Position numbers and translations under genes: made by a program. The notes beneath the pieces are model-generated. The model saw only the letters and a list, made by a program, of their open reading frames with translations. It did no database searches and was not told where the DNA came from. Positions 25,070 to 31,873 of a DNA stretch of 64,000 bases are shown piece after piece. Every line of letters starts with the position of its first letter. Position 1 is the stretch's first letter. The stretch is from Tropicimonas marinistellae (GTDB lineage Bacteria > Pseudomonadota > Alphaproteobacteria > Rhodobacterales > Rhodobacteraceae). The DNA is taken from the NCBI RefSeq assembly GCF_001509585.1, contig NZ_LNCI01000006.1, positions 1 to 64,000 on the forward strand, given 5' to 3'.

Positions 25070-25620
25070 GCCGCGTCCTCCCATGGAAACCGGTATCCAG
25101 GCGCGCGGGTCAGGCGGTAGCCCTCCCGCGTCATCGTTTCGATCTCGAAGCCGGTCAGGTGGCGCAGCCGCTTGCGCATGCGGGCCACGCACCATTGCGG
25201 CGCGCGGGCCGAAAACTCGTCGCTCTCCGGGGTGTCGCCGTAGAGCAGGTAGAACATCCGCCGGTAGGTGACGATCCGGCCCTCGGCCGCGTAGAGCGCG
25301 CAGAACGCCTGCCGCAGGCGCGGCTCCAGCTTCACGCCCGGAAACCGGCCGATCTCCGGCGTGTCGCCGTAGAACTGGTCGATGATGTCGAGCAGGAAAT
25401 CCACCGCCACGTCGCGCGGCAGGGCGTAGGTGATCTCGCGGAGCGATTCCATCCGGCCGCCGTAAGCGCCATGCCGCTCGACGATCGCGCGCAGCGCGGC
25501 GGGATCGAGCCCCGCGGCGGCGGCGATCCGGCCAATCCGGCGCGCGACGCTCTCGCGCGGCGGCACGGCCGGTGCCAGCGCCGCCCCGCCGTCTCCTGCT
25601 GCACGTATCGACCGGAACAC
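25066..25620 (-). CDS. Early protein with OmpR-like winged helix
   Basis: 184 residues with a GTG start at 25620 and a GGAGGGG site. The last about 75 residues (EGRIVTYRRMFYLLYG ... VARMRKRLRHL ... IETMTREGYRLTR) match the winged-helix DNA-binding pattern of OmpR/PhoB proteins. There is no receiver domain in front. In this place it may bind the phage origin or an early promoter. Confidence 0.62.
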   Translation of the reverse strand: MFRSIRAAGDGGAALAPAVPPRESVARRIGRIAAAAGLDPAALRAIVERHGAYGGRMESLREITYALPRDVAVDFLLDIIDQFYGDTPEIGRFPGVKLEPRLRQAFCALYAAEGRIVTYRRMFYLLYGDTPESDEFSARAPQWCVARMRKRLRHLTGFEIETMTREGYRLTRAPGYRFPWEDAA

Positions 25621-25625
25621 GGGCC

Positions 25626-25775
25626 CTACCCCTCCATCGCGGCGACAGAGGTCCGCGACAGGATCAGCCTCGGCGCCGCCGGAACGGGCGGCATCTTGGC
25701 CTCGCGCTCCTCGCGGACGGCGAGGCCCTGCATTTTCTCGGCATAGAGCTCCTCGAAGGACCGCCCGCCCGCCAT
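25626..25775 (-). CDS. Small early phage protein, 49 residues
   Basis: ATG at 25775, TAG at 25626-25628. The protein starts MAGGRSFEELYAEKMQG and is highly charged. It ends a few bases before the next start, whose ribosome site lies inside its last codons, so the pair is coupled. Function unknown. Confidence 0.5.
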   Translation of the reverse strand: MAGGRSFEELYAEKMQGLAVREEREAKMPPVPAAPRLILSRTSVAAMEG

Positions 25776-26110
25776 CACGCGCGCACCTCGTACCCGGCAG
25801 GACGGACAGCGCGCGGCCGGGCCACGTGAGTGGTGGATGTCAAGCCGGTCCGGGCCCGCTCGCCGCGCGCTGATTCCGGCGCGGCCCCTGCCCGCCGGGA
25901 TCTCGAAAGAAGGTTACCCGCGCCACCCAGGGAGGAGCAAGAGTGGCGCGGGCCCAGTTCCGCACCGCCCAGGGAGGAGGACGGGCGATACGGATTCTTG
26001 GACACACCCGCCGCGAGCAGCGCTTCGGCGTGCCGGAAAACTGTCACATTGACCTGTCCTTTTAGACAGGGTTTGGGTTGCAAAGACGAACCATGACCGG
26101 AGCCAAAGAG
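25776..26110. other. Gap with twin CAGGGAGGAG repeat and small hairpin
   Basis: No convincing gene. Two copies of C-CACCCAGGGAGGAG/CCGCCCAGGGAGGAG lie at about 25925-25980. A perfect 6-bp hairpin CCTGTC/GACAGG lies at 26053-26070, in front of the plus-strand moron genes. On the minus strand a TTGACA hexamer near 25837 could be a -35 box for the downstream early genes, but I see no good -10. Confidence 0.4.
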
Positions 26111-26440
26111 ATGACCACCGCGACCTGCCCAGTCTGTGATTCTGCGGTTTCGCCCAAGGCATTCGACTGCCCCAATTGTGGCCACCCGCTTCGGAAACTG
26201 CGGCGCGGTTTTTTCGGCATCCTTTTCAAGTGGCTCTTTATCGGATGGAACCTTCTGATGCTCGCATGGCTCGTGCTTGGCCTCGGAGACGTGGGCAGCC
26301 AAATGGATGGTCTTAGTGAAGCAGAACAGGCTGGCGCAGCCATTGGCGCCACCATCGGCATAGGGATGGTCATCACCGTTTGGGCTCTCGGCGACATCGT
26401 ACTGGGACTGCTCGTCCTTTTTACCAGACCCCGCAAATAG
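26111..26440 (+). CDS. Zinc-ribbon membrane protein (moron)
   Basis: 109 residues from the ATG at 26111 (GGAG upstream); an ATG at 26093 is an alternative. The N-terminus is a zinc ribbon (CPVC-x(11)-CPNC). It is followed by two transmembrane segments (about 35-55 and 72-98). It lies on the strand opposite to the phage early genes around it, so it was probably acquired as a lysogeny-expressed cargo gene. Function unknown. Confidence 0.65.
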   Translation: MTTATCPVCDSAVSPKAFDCPNCGHPLRKLRRGFFGILFKWLFIGWNLLMLAWLVLGLGDVGSQMDGLSEAEQAGAAIGATIGIGMVITVWALGDIVLGLLVLFTRPRK

Positions 26441-26449
26441 GGTGCGACC

Positions 26450-26902
26450 ATGAGAATCGACGCCACAATCCTCGCTGTACTGGTACTTCTTGGCGCCACT
26501 CAGGTTCATGCCGAGGGCCCAGCCTATAACGAGCCAGCTGCCAAGGAGCGCTGCGAAACCGAATGGCCAGGGAATTTCCAGATGACGAAGTTCTGCCTCG
26601 ACCAGGACGCCGCCGGCTACCGCGAGTTCACCGCCTTGCGGCAAAGCCTCGACGCCGATCTCTTCGTTCAAAGCGTCGACGAGTGCGTTGCGGAGTGGCC
26701 AGCCAACTTCCAGATGGCGAACTTCTGCGCACAGGAGCGCATCAAGTCGCTGCTCAGCATCGAGGCCCTTCAGGAAGATGTGCCAGAAGCCGTTGGAACG
26801 GAAATTCTCGGCAAATGCTATGCCGATTGGGGCCTCAACTTCCAGATGGTGGCGTTTTGCATGGAGCAACAAGTCACGGCATGGAAGGAACTGCAGGAGT
26901 AG
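26450..26902 (+). CDS. Secreted protein with three Cys/NFQM repeats (moron)
   Basis: 150 residues. A signal peptide (MRIDATILAVLVLLGATQVHA) precedes three copies of a motif C-x3-W-x2-NFQM-x2-FC (near residues 35-49, 79-93 and 124-138), each probably forming one disulfide. It starts 9 bases after the zinc-ribbon gene and is co-oriented with it. I do not know a named family. Export suggests an envelope function in the lysogen, such as exclusion of other phages. Confidence 0.68.
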   Translation: MRIDATILAVLVLLGATQVHAEGPAYNEPAAKERCETEWPGNFQMTKFCLDQDAAGYREFTALRQSLDADLFVQSVDECVAEWPANFQMANFCAQERIKSLLSIEALQEDVPEAVGTEILGKCYADWGLNFQMVAFCMEQQVTAWKELQE

Positions 26903-26904
26903 CC

Positions 26905-27042
26905 TCACGCCCGGTCCCTCCGCAGGAAAAATTTTTCCGCCCGCTGCACCAGCCAGCGATGCCGCTTGAGCGCGCGCGTCGCGCCGTCCTGCGCGATCCG
27001 TCCGCGGATGTGCCAATAGGCACGAAAGAGCGTCCCCCTCAT
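26905..27042 (-). CDS. Small basic early phage protein, 45 residues
   Basis: ATG at 27042 overlapping the upstream stop (ATGA), TGA at 26905-26907. The protein is very basic (MRGTLFRAYWHIRGRIAQ...). It is the last early minus-strand gene before the inverted moron pair, and its stop lies 2 bases from the convergent moron's stop. Confidence 0.5.
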   Translation of the reverse strand: MRGTLFRAYWHIRGRIAQDGATRALKRHRWLVQRAEKFFLRRDRA

Positions 27043-27308
27043 GCGGCCCTCCCCATGGGCCCGCGCCGGCGGCCCAGGCGCATCTCGACCTGGGCAATGG
27101 CGGCGACGGCAAAGAAATACGTCAGGCTGGCGTCGTTTTCACAGCGCAGCCAGTTGCGGACGGTGCGCTCGCTGCACCCGAGCGCCCGTGCGGCCTTCGC
27201 CGCAACCTCCGCCTCCGACCGCGCCGGAAAGGCGCACCAGAGCAGATCGGCGAACCGCTGTCGCGGCGAACGTCTTTCGTCCTCGAACGAATTGGAAAGA
27301 TTTTTCAC
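27039..27308 (-). CDS. Helix-turn-helix early regulator
   Basis: 89 residues from the GTG at 27308 (GGAG 9 bases upstream); a longer frame starts at 27383. AAKAARALGCSERTVRNWL is a clear helix-turn-helix. It follows the Cro-like gene, where CII-type or other early activators are found. Exact class unknown. Confidence 0.65.
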   Translation of the reverse strand: MKNLSNSFEDERRSPRQRFADLLWCAFPARSEAEVAAKAARALGCSERTVRNWLRCENDASLTYFFAVAAIAQVEMRLGRRRGPMGRAA

Positions 27309-27379
27309 GCGGCATGCTCCATCTTGTTCCTGTGAGAGGGAACATCTGGAGCCAACAGCGAGAGAGGGGGATGCGGCGG

Positions 27380-27622
27380 TCAAGCGGCGTCCCCCTCGGG
27401 AGTTTCGGCGCTGAAGAAGTGCTCTGGCCGAAGATCAATCCCCTCACGACGCGCAGCGGAAAGCAATTGTTGCTGAACCTCGGAAGGTATCACACCTCCC
27501 GTTCCACCGCGTTCTTTTGGATACGTCCACCGTCGAACGCGGGTTTCATGCCGGCCCGTCAAAGCAGCGACGGCCGCGAAGCCGCCACACACATCGATCA
27601 CTTGTTTCGCAGAGCTTTTCAT
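27380..27622 (-). CDS. Cro/YdaS-like repressor
   Basis: 80 residues. VIDVCGGFAAVAALTGRHETRVRRW is the helix-turn-helix of YdaS/Cro-type regulators, followed by PSEVQQQLLSAARREGIDL, also typical. It is divergent from the CI-like gene with the operator region between them, which is the standard lysis-lysogeny switch. Confidence 0.8.
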   Translation of the reverse strand: MKSSAKQVIDVCGGFAAVAALTGRHETRVRRWTYPKERGGTGGVIPSEVQQQLLSAARREGIDLRPEHFFSAETPEGDAA

Positions 27623-27633
27623 CGCGCACCATG

Positions 27634-27683
27634 AATTGCGTATTTCGCAATTTATGGCAACACAAAAGTTGCGATATTCGCGA
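27634..27683. promoter_or_regulatory. Operators of the lysis-lysogeny switch
   Basis: Two similar 15-base palindromes: TTGCGTATTTCGCAA at 27636-27650 (19 bases with flanks) and TTGCGATATTCGCGA at 27669-27683, spaced 33 bases. They lie between the divergent Cro-like and repressor genes. The same consensus occurs at 29963-29977. The divergent promoters must lie here, though I cannot fix their -10/-35 boxes. Confidence 0.75.
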
Positions 27684-27719
27684 TTTCCTTACCTTCACCC
27701 AGAAGGTGATAAGTCACCC

Positions 27720-28496
27720 ATGACTGAAGATACCCCCATCGACGAAATGTCTGGCGAGGACATCCGGAAGCTGGTCAAGGACCTCGGTGGAACTCAAGCC
27801 ATGCTCGCTCAATCCCTCGACATTTCAGCCGACAAGCTGAGCAAGACGTTGAGCGGCAAACGCCAATTCAAAGGCGCGGAACTTGTTAAGGCGCAAGAGT
27901 TTATCAGGCGCCTGCGCGTGCTTAGAGATCGAGAAGAGCGAGGTCTCCCCCTACCGCCTCCAGGTTCTGGTTACTTTTCCGTTCAGAACGCTGCGGACGT
28001 TCTGTATACCCTTGATCGACAACTTGGAACGGGACGATTTGCTGACCAAGCAACACGCTCGGAGTACTCTGACAGCGCGCTACGTGGACAGGATCTTGTG
28101 CCAGTGTATGACGTCGAGGCGTCGGCCGGGAATGGCACGGTCGTAGAATCCGAGGCACCAGTATTCAGCTTAGCATTTCCGCCAGCCTATCTGAGGCGCC
28201 TTACAGGTAGCGACCCCCGCAACTTGGCCATCATCAGCGTGAAGGGTGACAGCATGGAGCCGACCCTTCTGGACGATGACATCGTCCTCCTGGACTCCAG
28301 CAAGACCAACCTCAGCTTCGACGGGCTTTTCGTTCTTAAGTTCGACGATACCCTTCATGTCAAACGGGTGACCCGCTCCCCGAAGAAAGGGCACATCACG
28401 ATAATCTCTGACAACAGGCAATACCCCACACAGGAGTACTTAACAGCGGAAGTAACCGCCGTTGGTAAAGTGCTCTGGTACGGAAGGAAGGTGTAG
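27720..28496 (+). CDS. CI/LexA-type phage repressor with S24 peptidase
   Basis: 258 residues from the ATG at 27720. An N-terminal helix-turn-helix (GGTQAMLAQSLDISADKLSKTLSG) is followed by a linker and a LexA-like domain. Likely self-cleavage site is Ala-Gly in EASAGNG. Catalytic Ser is in KGDSMEPTL and Lys in LHVKRV. It should hold the prophage silent and be cleaved on RecA activation after DNA damage. Confidence 0.9.
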   Translation: MTEDTPIDEMSGEDIRKLVKDLGGTQAMLAQSLDISADKLSKTLSGKRQFKGAELVKAQEFIRRLRVLRDREERGLPLPPPGSGYFSVQNAADVLYTLDRQLGTGRFADQATRSEYSDSALRGQDLVPVYDVEASAGNGTVVESEAPVFSLAFPPAYLRRLTGSDPRNLAIISVKGDSMEPTLLDDDIVLLDSSKTNLSFDGLFVLKFDDTLHVKRVTRSPKKGHITIISDNRQYPTQEYLTAEVTAVGKVLWYGRKV

Positions 28497-28564
28497 CACC
28501 TTTGCCCCGTGCAGGTCGCGCACCTCATCAACGAATTGTTAAATCCATTGCACGAATCTCGGAG

Positions 28565-28580
28565 TTGACATAAATGTCAA
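28565..28580. promoter_or_regulatory. Palindrome over the toxin-like start codon
   Basis: TTGACAT-AA-ATGTCAA, a 7-bp inverted repeat with a 2-base centre, covers the ATG of the next gene. This position is typical for an operator bound by the antitoxin of a toxin-antitoxin pair, giving self-control of the operon. Confidence 0.5.
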
Positions 28581-29053
28581 CCGCAGAGCAACTGGCCCGA
28601 CAGGGAAAACTTCGCAAGATGGGCGGAAACCTGCGGCCTGACCAGCAGAAGCTCAGACTGATGTACGCAACGCCGACGGCAATAGGAACAATACAAACAA
28701 CGGTGCGCGATCTTGAGACCGACGGATTTGTCGAAGGCGCCATTCGCCCACTCGAACAAGCCATGCAGCAGGTTTCGAGCTTCATCCGGGGGGATGACTA
28801 CGGAACATGGATGGAACCACACAAGATCCGACCGCACGAGGAATGCGTATGGGAGTTGAAAACGGCGGACCTACGTCTATTCGGGTGGTTCCACCGCCCC
28901 CTGCAGTTCATACTGTCCGACATCGGGATAAAAAGCCAATGCACCGATCTGGGCCTGTACCACGGCTACCTGAAGCAATGCGTGCAGCATCGCGACGAGT
29001 TAGATCTGGACCCGCCGAAATACGTGGATGGAGACTTGGATGACCTATTCTGA
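28574..29053 (+). CDS. RelE/HigB-like toxin candidate
   Basis: 159 residues. The C-terminal half has ECVWELKTADLRLFGWFH, like the core strand pair of RelE/HigB (phage Gp49-like) ribonuclease toxins, which usually read VxELR...YRVFY. The N-terminal half is longer than in typical toxins. The following gene encodes a HTH antitoxin-like protein overlapping by 14 bases: the HigBA order. Assignment rests on short motifs and context. Confidence 0.5.
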   Translation: MSTAEQLARQGKLRKMGGNLRPDQQKLRLMYATPTAIGTIQTTVRDLETDGFVEGAIRPLEQAMQQVSSFIRGDDYGTWMEPHKIRPHEECVWELKTADLRLFGWFHRPLQFILSDIGIKSQCTDLGLYHGYLKQCVQHRDELDLDPPKYVDGDLDDLF

Positions 29054-29459
29054 ACATCAGGACGCGGTCGAGGAGTTCAACTTTGAGATCGACCACAAGG
29101 ACACCGGGTCGAGCGAATACATGTGGCACCTCCACACCGCCCTTGCGAAAGTGGCGCTCGAAGCCATGCGACGAGACGGCCTGACGCGCAAGAAGATCGC
29201 CGACAAGCTGGGCGTCGACAAGGCCGTCGTCACGCGGATACTGAATGGCGGCGCGAATCCCACAGCCCGAACCGTCGGGGAACTGCTGTGGGCGATCGGC
29301 GCGAAACCGGCCGTCGACTTCACTCTAATCCCGAAGAGCAGCAACGGCTATGCCACCACCGATAGGCCGAACGTCATTCGCATATCGCCCGACATCACTA
29401 CCGGCACCTCTGTCCGGAGCAACTTCGCGCCAAAACCAGTAGTCGCCACGACCGGATGA
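29040..29459 (+). CDS. XRE-type antitoxin candidate (HigA-like)
   Basis: 139 residues from the ATG at 29040, overlapping the toxin-like gene; an in-frame ATG at 29028 is possible. LTRKKIADKLGVDKAVVTRILNGGANPTARTV is a clear XRE helix-turn-helix, in the middle of the protein, with a disordered C-terminus. Expected to bind its partner and the palindrome at 28565-28580. Confidence 0.65.
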   Translation: MTYSEHQDAVEEFNFEIDHKDTGSSEYMWHLHTALAKVALEAMRRDGLTRKKIADKLGVDKAVVTRILNGGANPTARTVGELLWAIGAKPAVDFTLIPKSSNGYATTDRPNVIRISPDITTGTSVRSNFAPKPVVATTG

Positions 29460-29842
29460 AACCCTCATTTCAAACCGTGTTTTGCGATGACATTCGGCAG
29501 GAGGACAACGGGAAGTTCCTCCTGATTGGTGCGTATGCAGGCGACATTCGCTTACCGCAACCAGGACAAATCAAGATCAGCTTTTGGATTCGCTCGACCG
29601 GCATCCCCGCGGGCGAGCACCAGTTGAGGATAGAGTTTTCTGCACCCGGGCAGCCGCCACCAGCATACGAAACGAAGATTTCAGTTGATAAATCCGTCGA
29701 TATCGGAACTTTCTCAGTCGTCGGCGTGCCCTTTGAGATAAAGAAAACTGGAGAGCTATCGGTCATTGTCGAGCTTGACGGGGATCGCGAAATAGCTGGG
29801 CGTATGGACGTCGTTGTGGGCCCTCCACCAGACCCTGAGTAG
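29456..29842 (+). CDS. DUF6941-like protein
   Basis: 128 residues. The start overlaps the previous stop (ATGA). The N-terminal pattern (FCDDIRQEDNGKFLLIGAYAGDI) and beta-sandwich-like body resemble the DUF6941 family, whose function is unknown to me. Third gene of the toxin-antitoxin-like operon, which ends at the hairpin at 29863. Confidence 0.55.
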   Translation: MKPSFQTVFCDDIRQEDNGKFLLIGAYAGDIRLPQPGQIKISFWIRSTGIPAGEHQLRIEFSAPGQPPPAYETKISVDKSVDIGTFSVVGVPFEIKKTGELSVIVELDGDREIAGRMDVVVGPPPDPE

Positions 29843-29862
29843 CACATCTCATTCATGTCACC

Positions 29863-29886
29863 GAACCCCGTCATCGCGCGGGGTTC
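29863..29886 (+). terminator. Hairpin after the repressor-side operon
   Basis: GAACCCCG/CGGGGTTC, a perfect 8-bp stem with an 8-base loop, 20 bases after the stop of the DUF6941-like gene. There is only a weak T-rich tail (ATTCATATTT), so termination is probable but not certain. Confidence 0.55.
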
Positions 29887-29951
29887 ATTCATATTTGCGA
29901 ATCGACAATCCAAGTTTGCGTTGAAGGTGTTGCGCTATCCGCATTTTATAG

Positions 29952-29977
29952 TTGCGATAATATTGCGAATATCGCAA
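29952..29977. promoter_or_regulatory. Repressor operator in front of the right-arm operon
   Basis: TTGCGAATATCGCAA (29963-29977) is a perfect palindrome matching the operator consensus at the repressor-Cro junction. A direct half-site TTGCGA lies at 29952-29957. It lies about 30 bases before the first gene of the small-gene/excisionase/integrase operon, so the repressor likely controls this operon too. Confidence 0.72.
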
Positions 29978-30009
29978 CAATAGCTCCATCGACACCGATG
30001 GAGTCTCCG

Positions 30010-30207
30010 ATGAACACCTGCCCGACGCGGATTTCTCTCCCGCTCGCCACGCGCGCCGAGGCGCTGGCGGTCGTCACCCGCCCCGAGCGCCACCATGATC
30101 GCCCCGGCCTGCGCCTGGTCGCATGGGCGCACCTGATGCGCGAACGCGGCCACCGGATGCACCAGCTCCGCGTCCGCACCGAGCAACGCGCCCGGGGGAT
30201 GATCTGA
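30010..30207 (+). CDS. Small basic hypothetical protein
   Basis: 65 residues from the ATG at 30010 (GGAG 7 bases upstream); an ATG at 29998 would overlap that site. Arg- and His-rich. First gene of the right-arm operon; its stop overlaps the next start as TGATG. Confidence 0.5.
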   Translation: MNTCPTRISLPLATRAEALAVVTRPERHHDRPGLRLVAWAHLMRERGHRMHQLRVRTEQRARGMI

Positions 30208-30536
30208 TGGGGGAGCTTCAGGACACGCCCTTCGTCGTCGCCTGCCAGGACGTCCACGAACAGGCGCGCGCGGCGATCTCCTCGCAGGCGCAGATCCGCG
30301 ACGTGCCGGGTATCGCGCTCACCCTTGACCTGACGGAGCGACTTGTCGACGGCCTCGCCACGCTCGACCCCGACGCCGCGCTCACGCTGCTGGCCTGCTG
30401 GTCGGACACGATCACCCACCGCTACGGCGACCCCGACGAGGGCTGCCTGATCGACCTCGCGACAGTCCAGAACGACATGAACGCTGCCGTCGCCGCCCTG
30501 CGGGACGCCTGCAAGGCAAGCGAGGTGGCGGCATGA
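30207..30536 (+). CDS. Small hypothetical protein
   Basis: 109 residues, helical and acidic (VVACQDVHEQARAAISS...). Translationally coupled on both sides (TGATG and ATGA). No family recognised. Confidence 0.55.
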   Translation: MGELQDTPFVVACQDVHEQARAAISSQAQIRDVPGIALTLDLTERLVDGLATLDPDAALTLLACWSDTITHRYGDPDEGCLIDLATVQNDMNAAVAALRDACKASEVAA

Positions 30537-30712
30537 ACAGCTACCAGCACCAGGCCAGCCTGCGCGCGGCCCGCGACCGGGGCTATCGCCACGGCCGGAT
30601 GATCGCAACGTTCCTGCTGCGCGCCGGCGCCGTTGGCACCGCCGCCGTCCTCGCCTTCGAGGCGCACCGCTGGGTCGCCTACTGGCAGGCCAATCCGCCG
30701 GTGTGGCCATGA
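30533..30712 (+). CDS. Small single-pass membrane protein
   Basis: 59 residues, ATG at 30533 overlapping the previous stop. A basic N-terminal part is followed by one hydrophobic segment (about residues 23-43) and a Trp-rich end. Function unknown; its only support is reading frame, coupling and composition. Confidence 0.5.
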   Translation: MNSYQHQASLRAARDRGYRHGRMIATFLLRAGAVGTAAVLAFEAHRWVAYWQANPPVWP

Positions 30713-30939
30713 GCGACCCGCACGAGACCGAGGCCGCCTATAGCCGCGCTGTCTCGAAGGCCGCGCAGGATCTGCAGGACCTGCTGAACGCGCCGCCCGA
30801 GGGCGTGGTTGTCCGGTTTGAATATTGGGAAATCGACCGAAGCGAGATCAGCGGCCCGATCCGGCTCCACCACCGAATTGCCGCGCGCTGCTACCGCCAG
30901 CTTCCCGATTTCCTGTCCGCACCGGAGGCATCCGAATGA
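30709..30939 (+). CDS. Small hypothetical protein
   Basis: 76 residues from the ATG at 30709 (ATGA overlap). Contains VVVRFEYWEIDRSEI. No family recognised. Confidence 0.5.
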   Translation: MSDPHETEAAYSRAVSKAAQDLQDLLNAPPEGVVVRFEYWEIDRSEISGPIRLHHRIAARCYRQLPDFLSAPEASE

Positions 30940-31259
30940 CCCTTACCGCCGAAACCGTGACCGCAGCGGCGGCCGCGCTGAACCGTGTCGAAACCATCGA
31001 CCGCATTGTGGTCGATATATCCAACCGGATTGGACGCGAAGAACGGAACATCGGCGAAGAGCTGATCTCCACACTTGGCAGAAACATGCTTCGCGGCCCG
31101 AGCGCGGACCTCATCGGCCGCTCCGCGCTCTGCGGCATCGTCAACGGCCTGATCGACGAGCGCGAGGCCGTTGCCGAGAAATACGCCGAGGTGGTCGAGT
31201 TTCCGCCCGCACCGCCCCGCGTCGACCCATCCCGCGCCAACAGGAAGGCAGCCACATGA
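30936..31259 (+). CDS. Small hypothetical protein
   Basis: 107 residues from the ATG at 30936 (ATGA overlap). Mostly helical, Ala-rich N-terminus, Pro-rich C-terminus. No family recognised. Confidence 0.5.
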   Translation: MTLTAETVTAAAAALNRVETIDRIVVDISNRIGREERNIGEELISTLGRNMLRGPSADLIGRSALCGIVNGLIDEREAVAEKYAEVVEFPPAPPRVDPSRANRKAAT

Positions 31260-31579
31260 CCGACAGAACCCATGCCACGATTCTCGCCCGCGCCGACTGG
31301 CTCGAAACTGAACTGCAGCGAACCGATGGGCTTTCCCACGCGACGCCCGATGACGCGGAGAAGATCCGCAACGTCATCGAGGAGATCGCCGACAAGATCG
31401 CCCGCATGGACGGCACGAGCCTCGCGCTCGGCCGCGGCACCGAGCGGCTGCGCATGCACGGCATCACCGTCACCAGCACCGCCGGCCCCCTGAACCTGTT
31501 CCGCGCATGGGTCCGAAAGGCGCGCGCGGTGACGGGCGTGCCGGAGGACGCCGCGCAACCGTCGGAGGGCGAGGCATGA
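31256..31579 (+). CDS. Small hypothetical protein
   Basis: 107 residues from the ATG at 31256 (ATGA overlap). Helical, with EKIRNVIEEIADKIARM. No family recognised. Confidence 0.5.
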   Translation: MTDRTHATILARADWLETELQRTDGLSHATPDDAEKIRNVIEEIADKIARMDGTSLALGRGTERLRMHGITVTSTAGPLNLFRAWVRKARAVTGVPEDAAQPSEGEA

Positions 31580-31629
31580 GCGTCGTTGCGATCCTCGCCC
31601 GCCGCGACGAACGGGCGACGGCAGGATGA
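31576..31629 (+). CDS. Possible 17-residue coupling peptide
   Basis: ATG at 31576 overlaps the previous stop, TGA at 31627-31629, 7 bases before the excisionase start. It may only serve to carry ribosomes to the excisionase gene. Too short to prove. Confidence 0.25.
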   Translation: MSVVAILARRDERATAG

Positions 31630-31636
31630 CCCTCAC

Positions 31637-31873
31637 ATGACAGCGCCAGCCTTCCTTCTGCCACGCCTCATGAAAGCGCCGTCCGCGGCCGCTTATCTCG
31701 GCATGTCGGAGTCGAAGTTGCTGACCCTGCCGATTCCGCGCAAGGTGGACGGCAGGAATCGCCTCTACGACCGGTACGACCTGGACGCCTACGCCGACAG
31801 CCTGCCAACCGAAGGCGAGACGGAAGGAAACGAGGGCAACGGGTGCGACGACATCTTCGGAGTGAGCGGGTGA
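31637..31873 (+). CDS. AlpA/excisionase-type DNA-binding protein
   Basis: 78 residues from the ATG at 31637. RLMKAPSAAAYLGMSESKLLTLPIPRKVDGRNRLYDRYDLDAY is the MerR-like winged-helix pattern of AlpA/Xis proteins. It directly precedes and overlaps the integrase gene (GTGA), fitting a recombination directionality factor. Confidence 0.75.
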   Translation: MTAPAFLLPRLMKAPSAAAYLGMSESKLLTLPIPRKVDGRNRLYDRYDLDAYADSLPTEGETEGNEGNGCDDIFGVSG

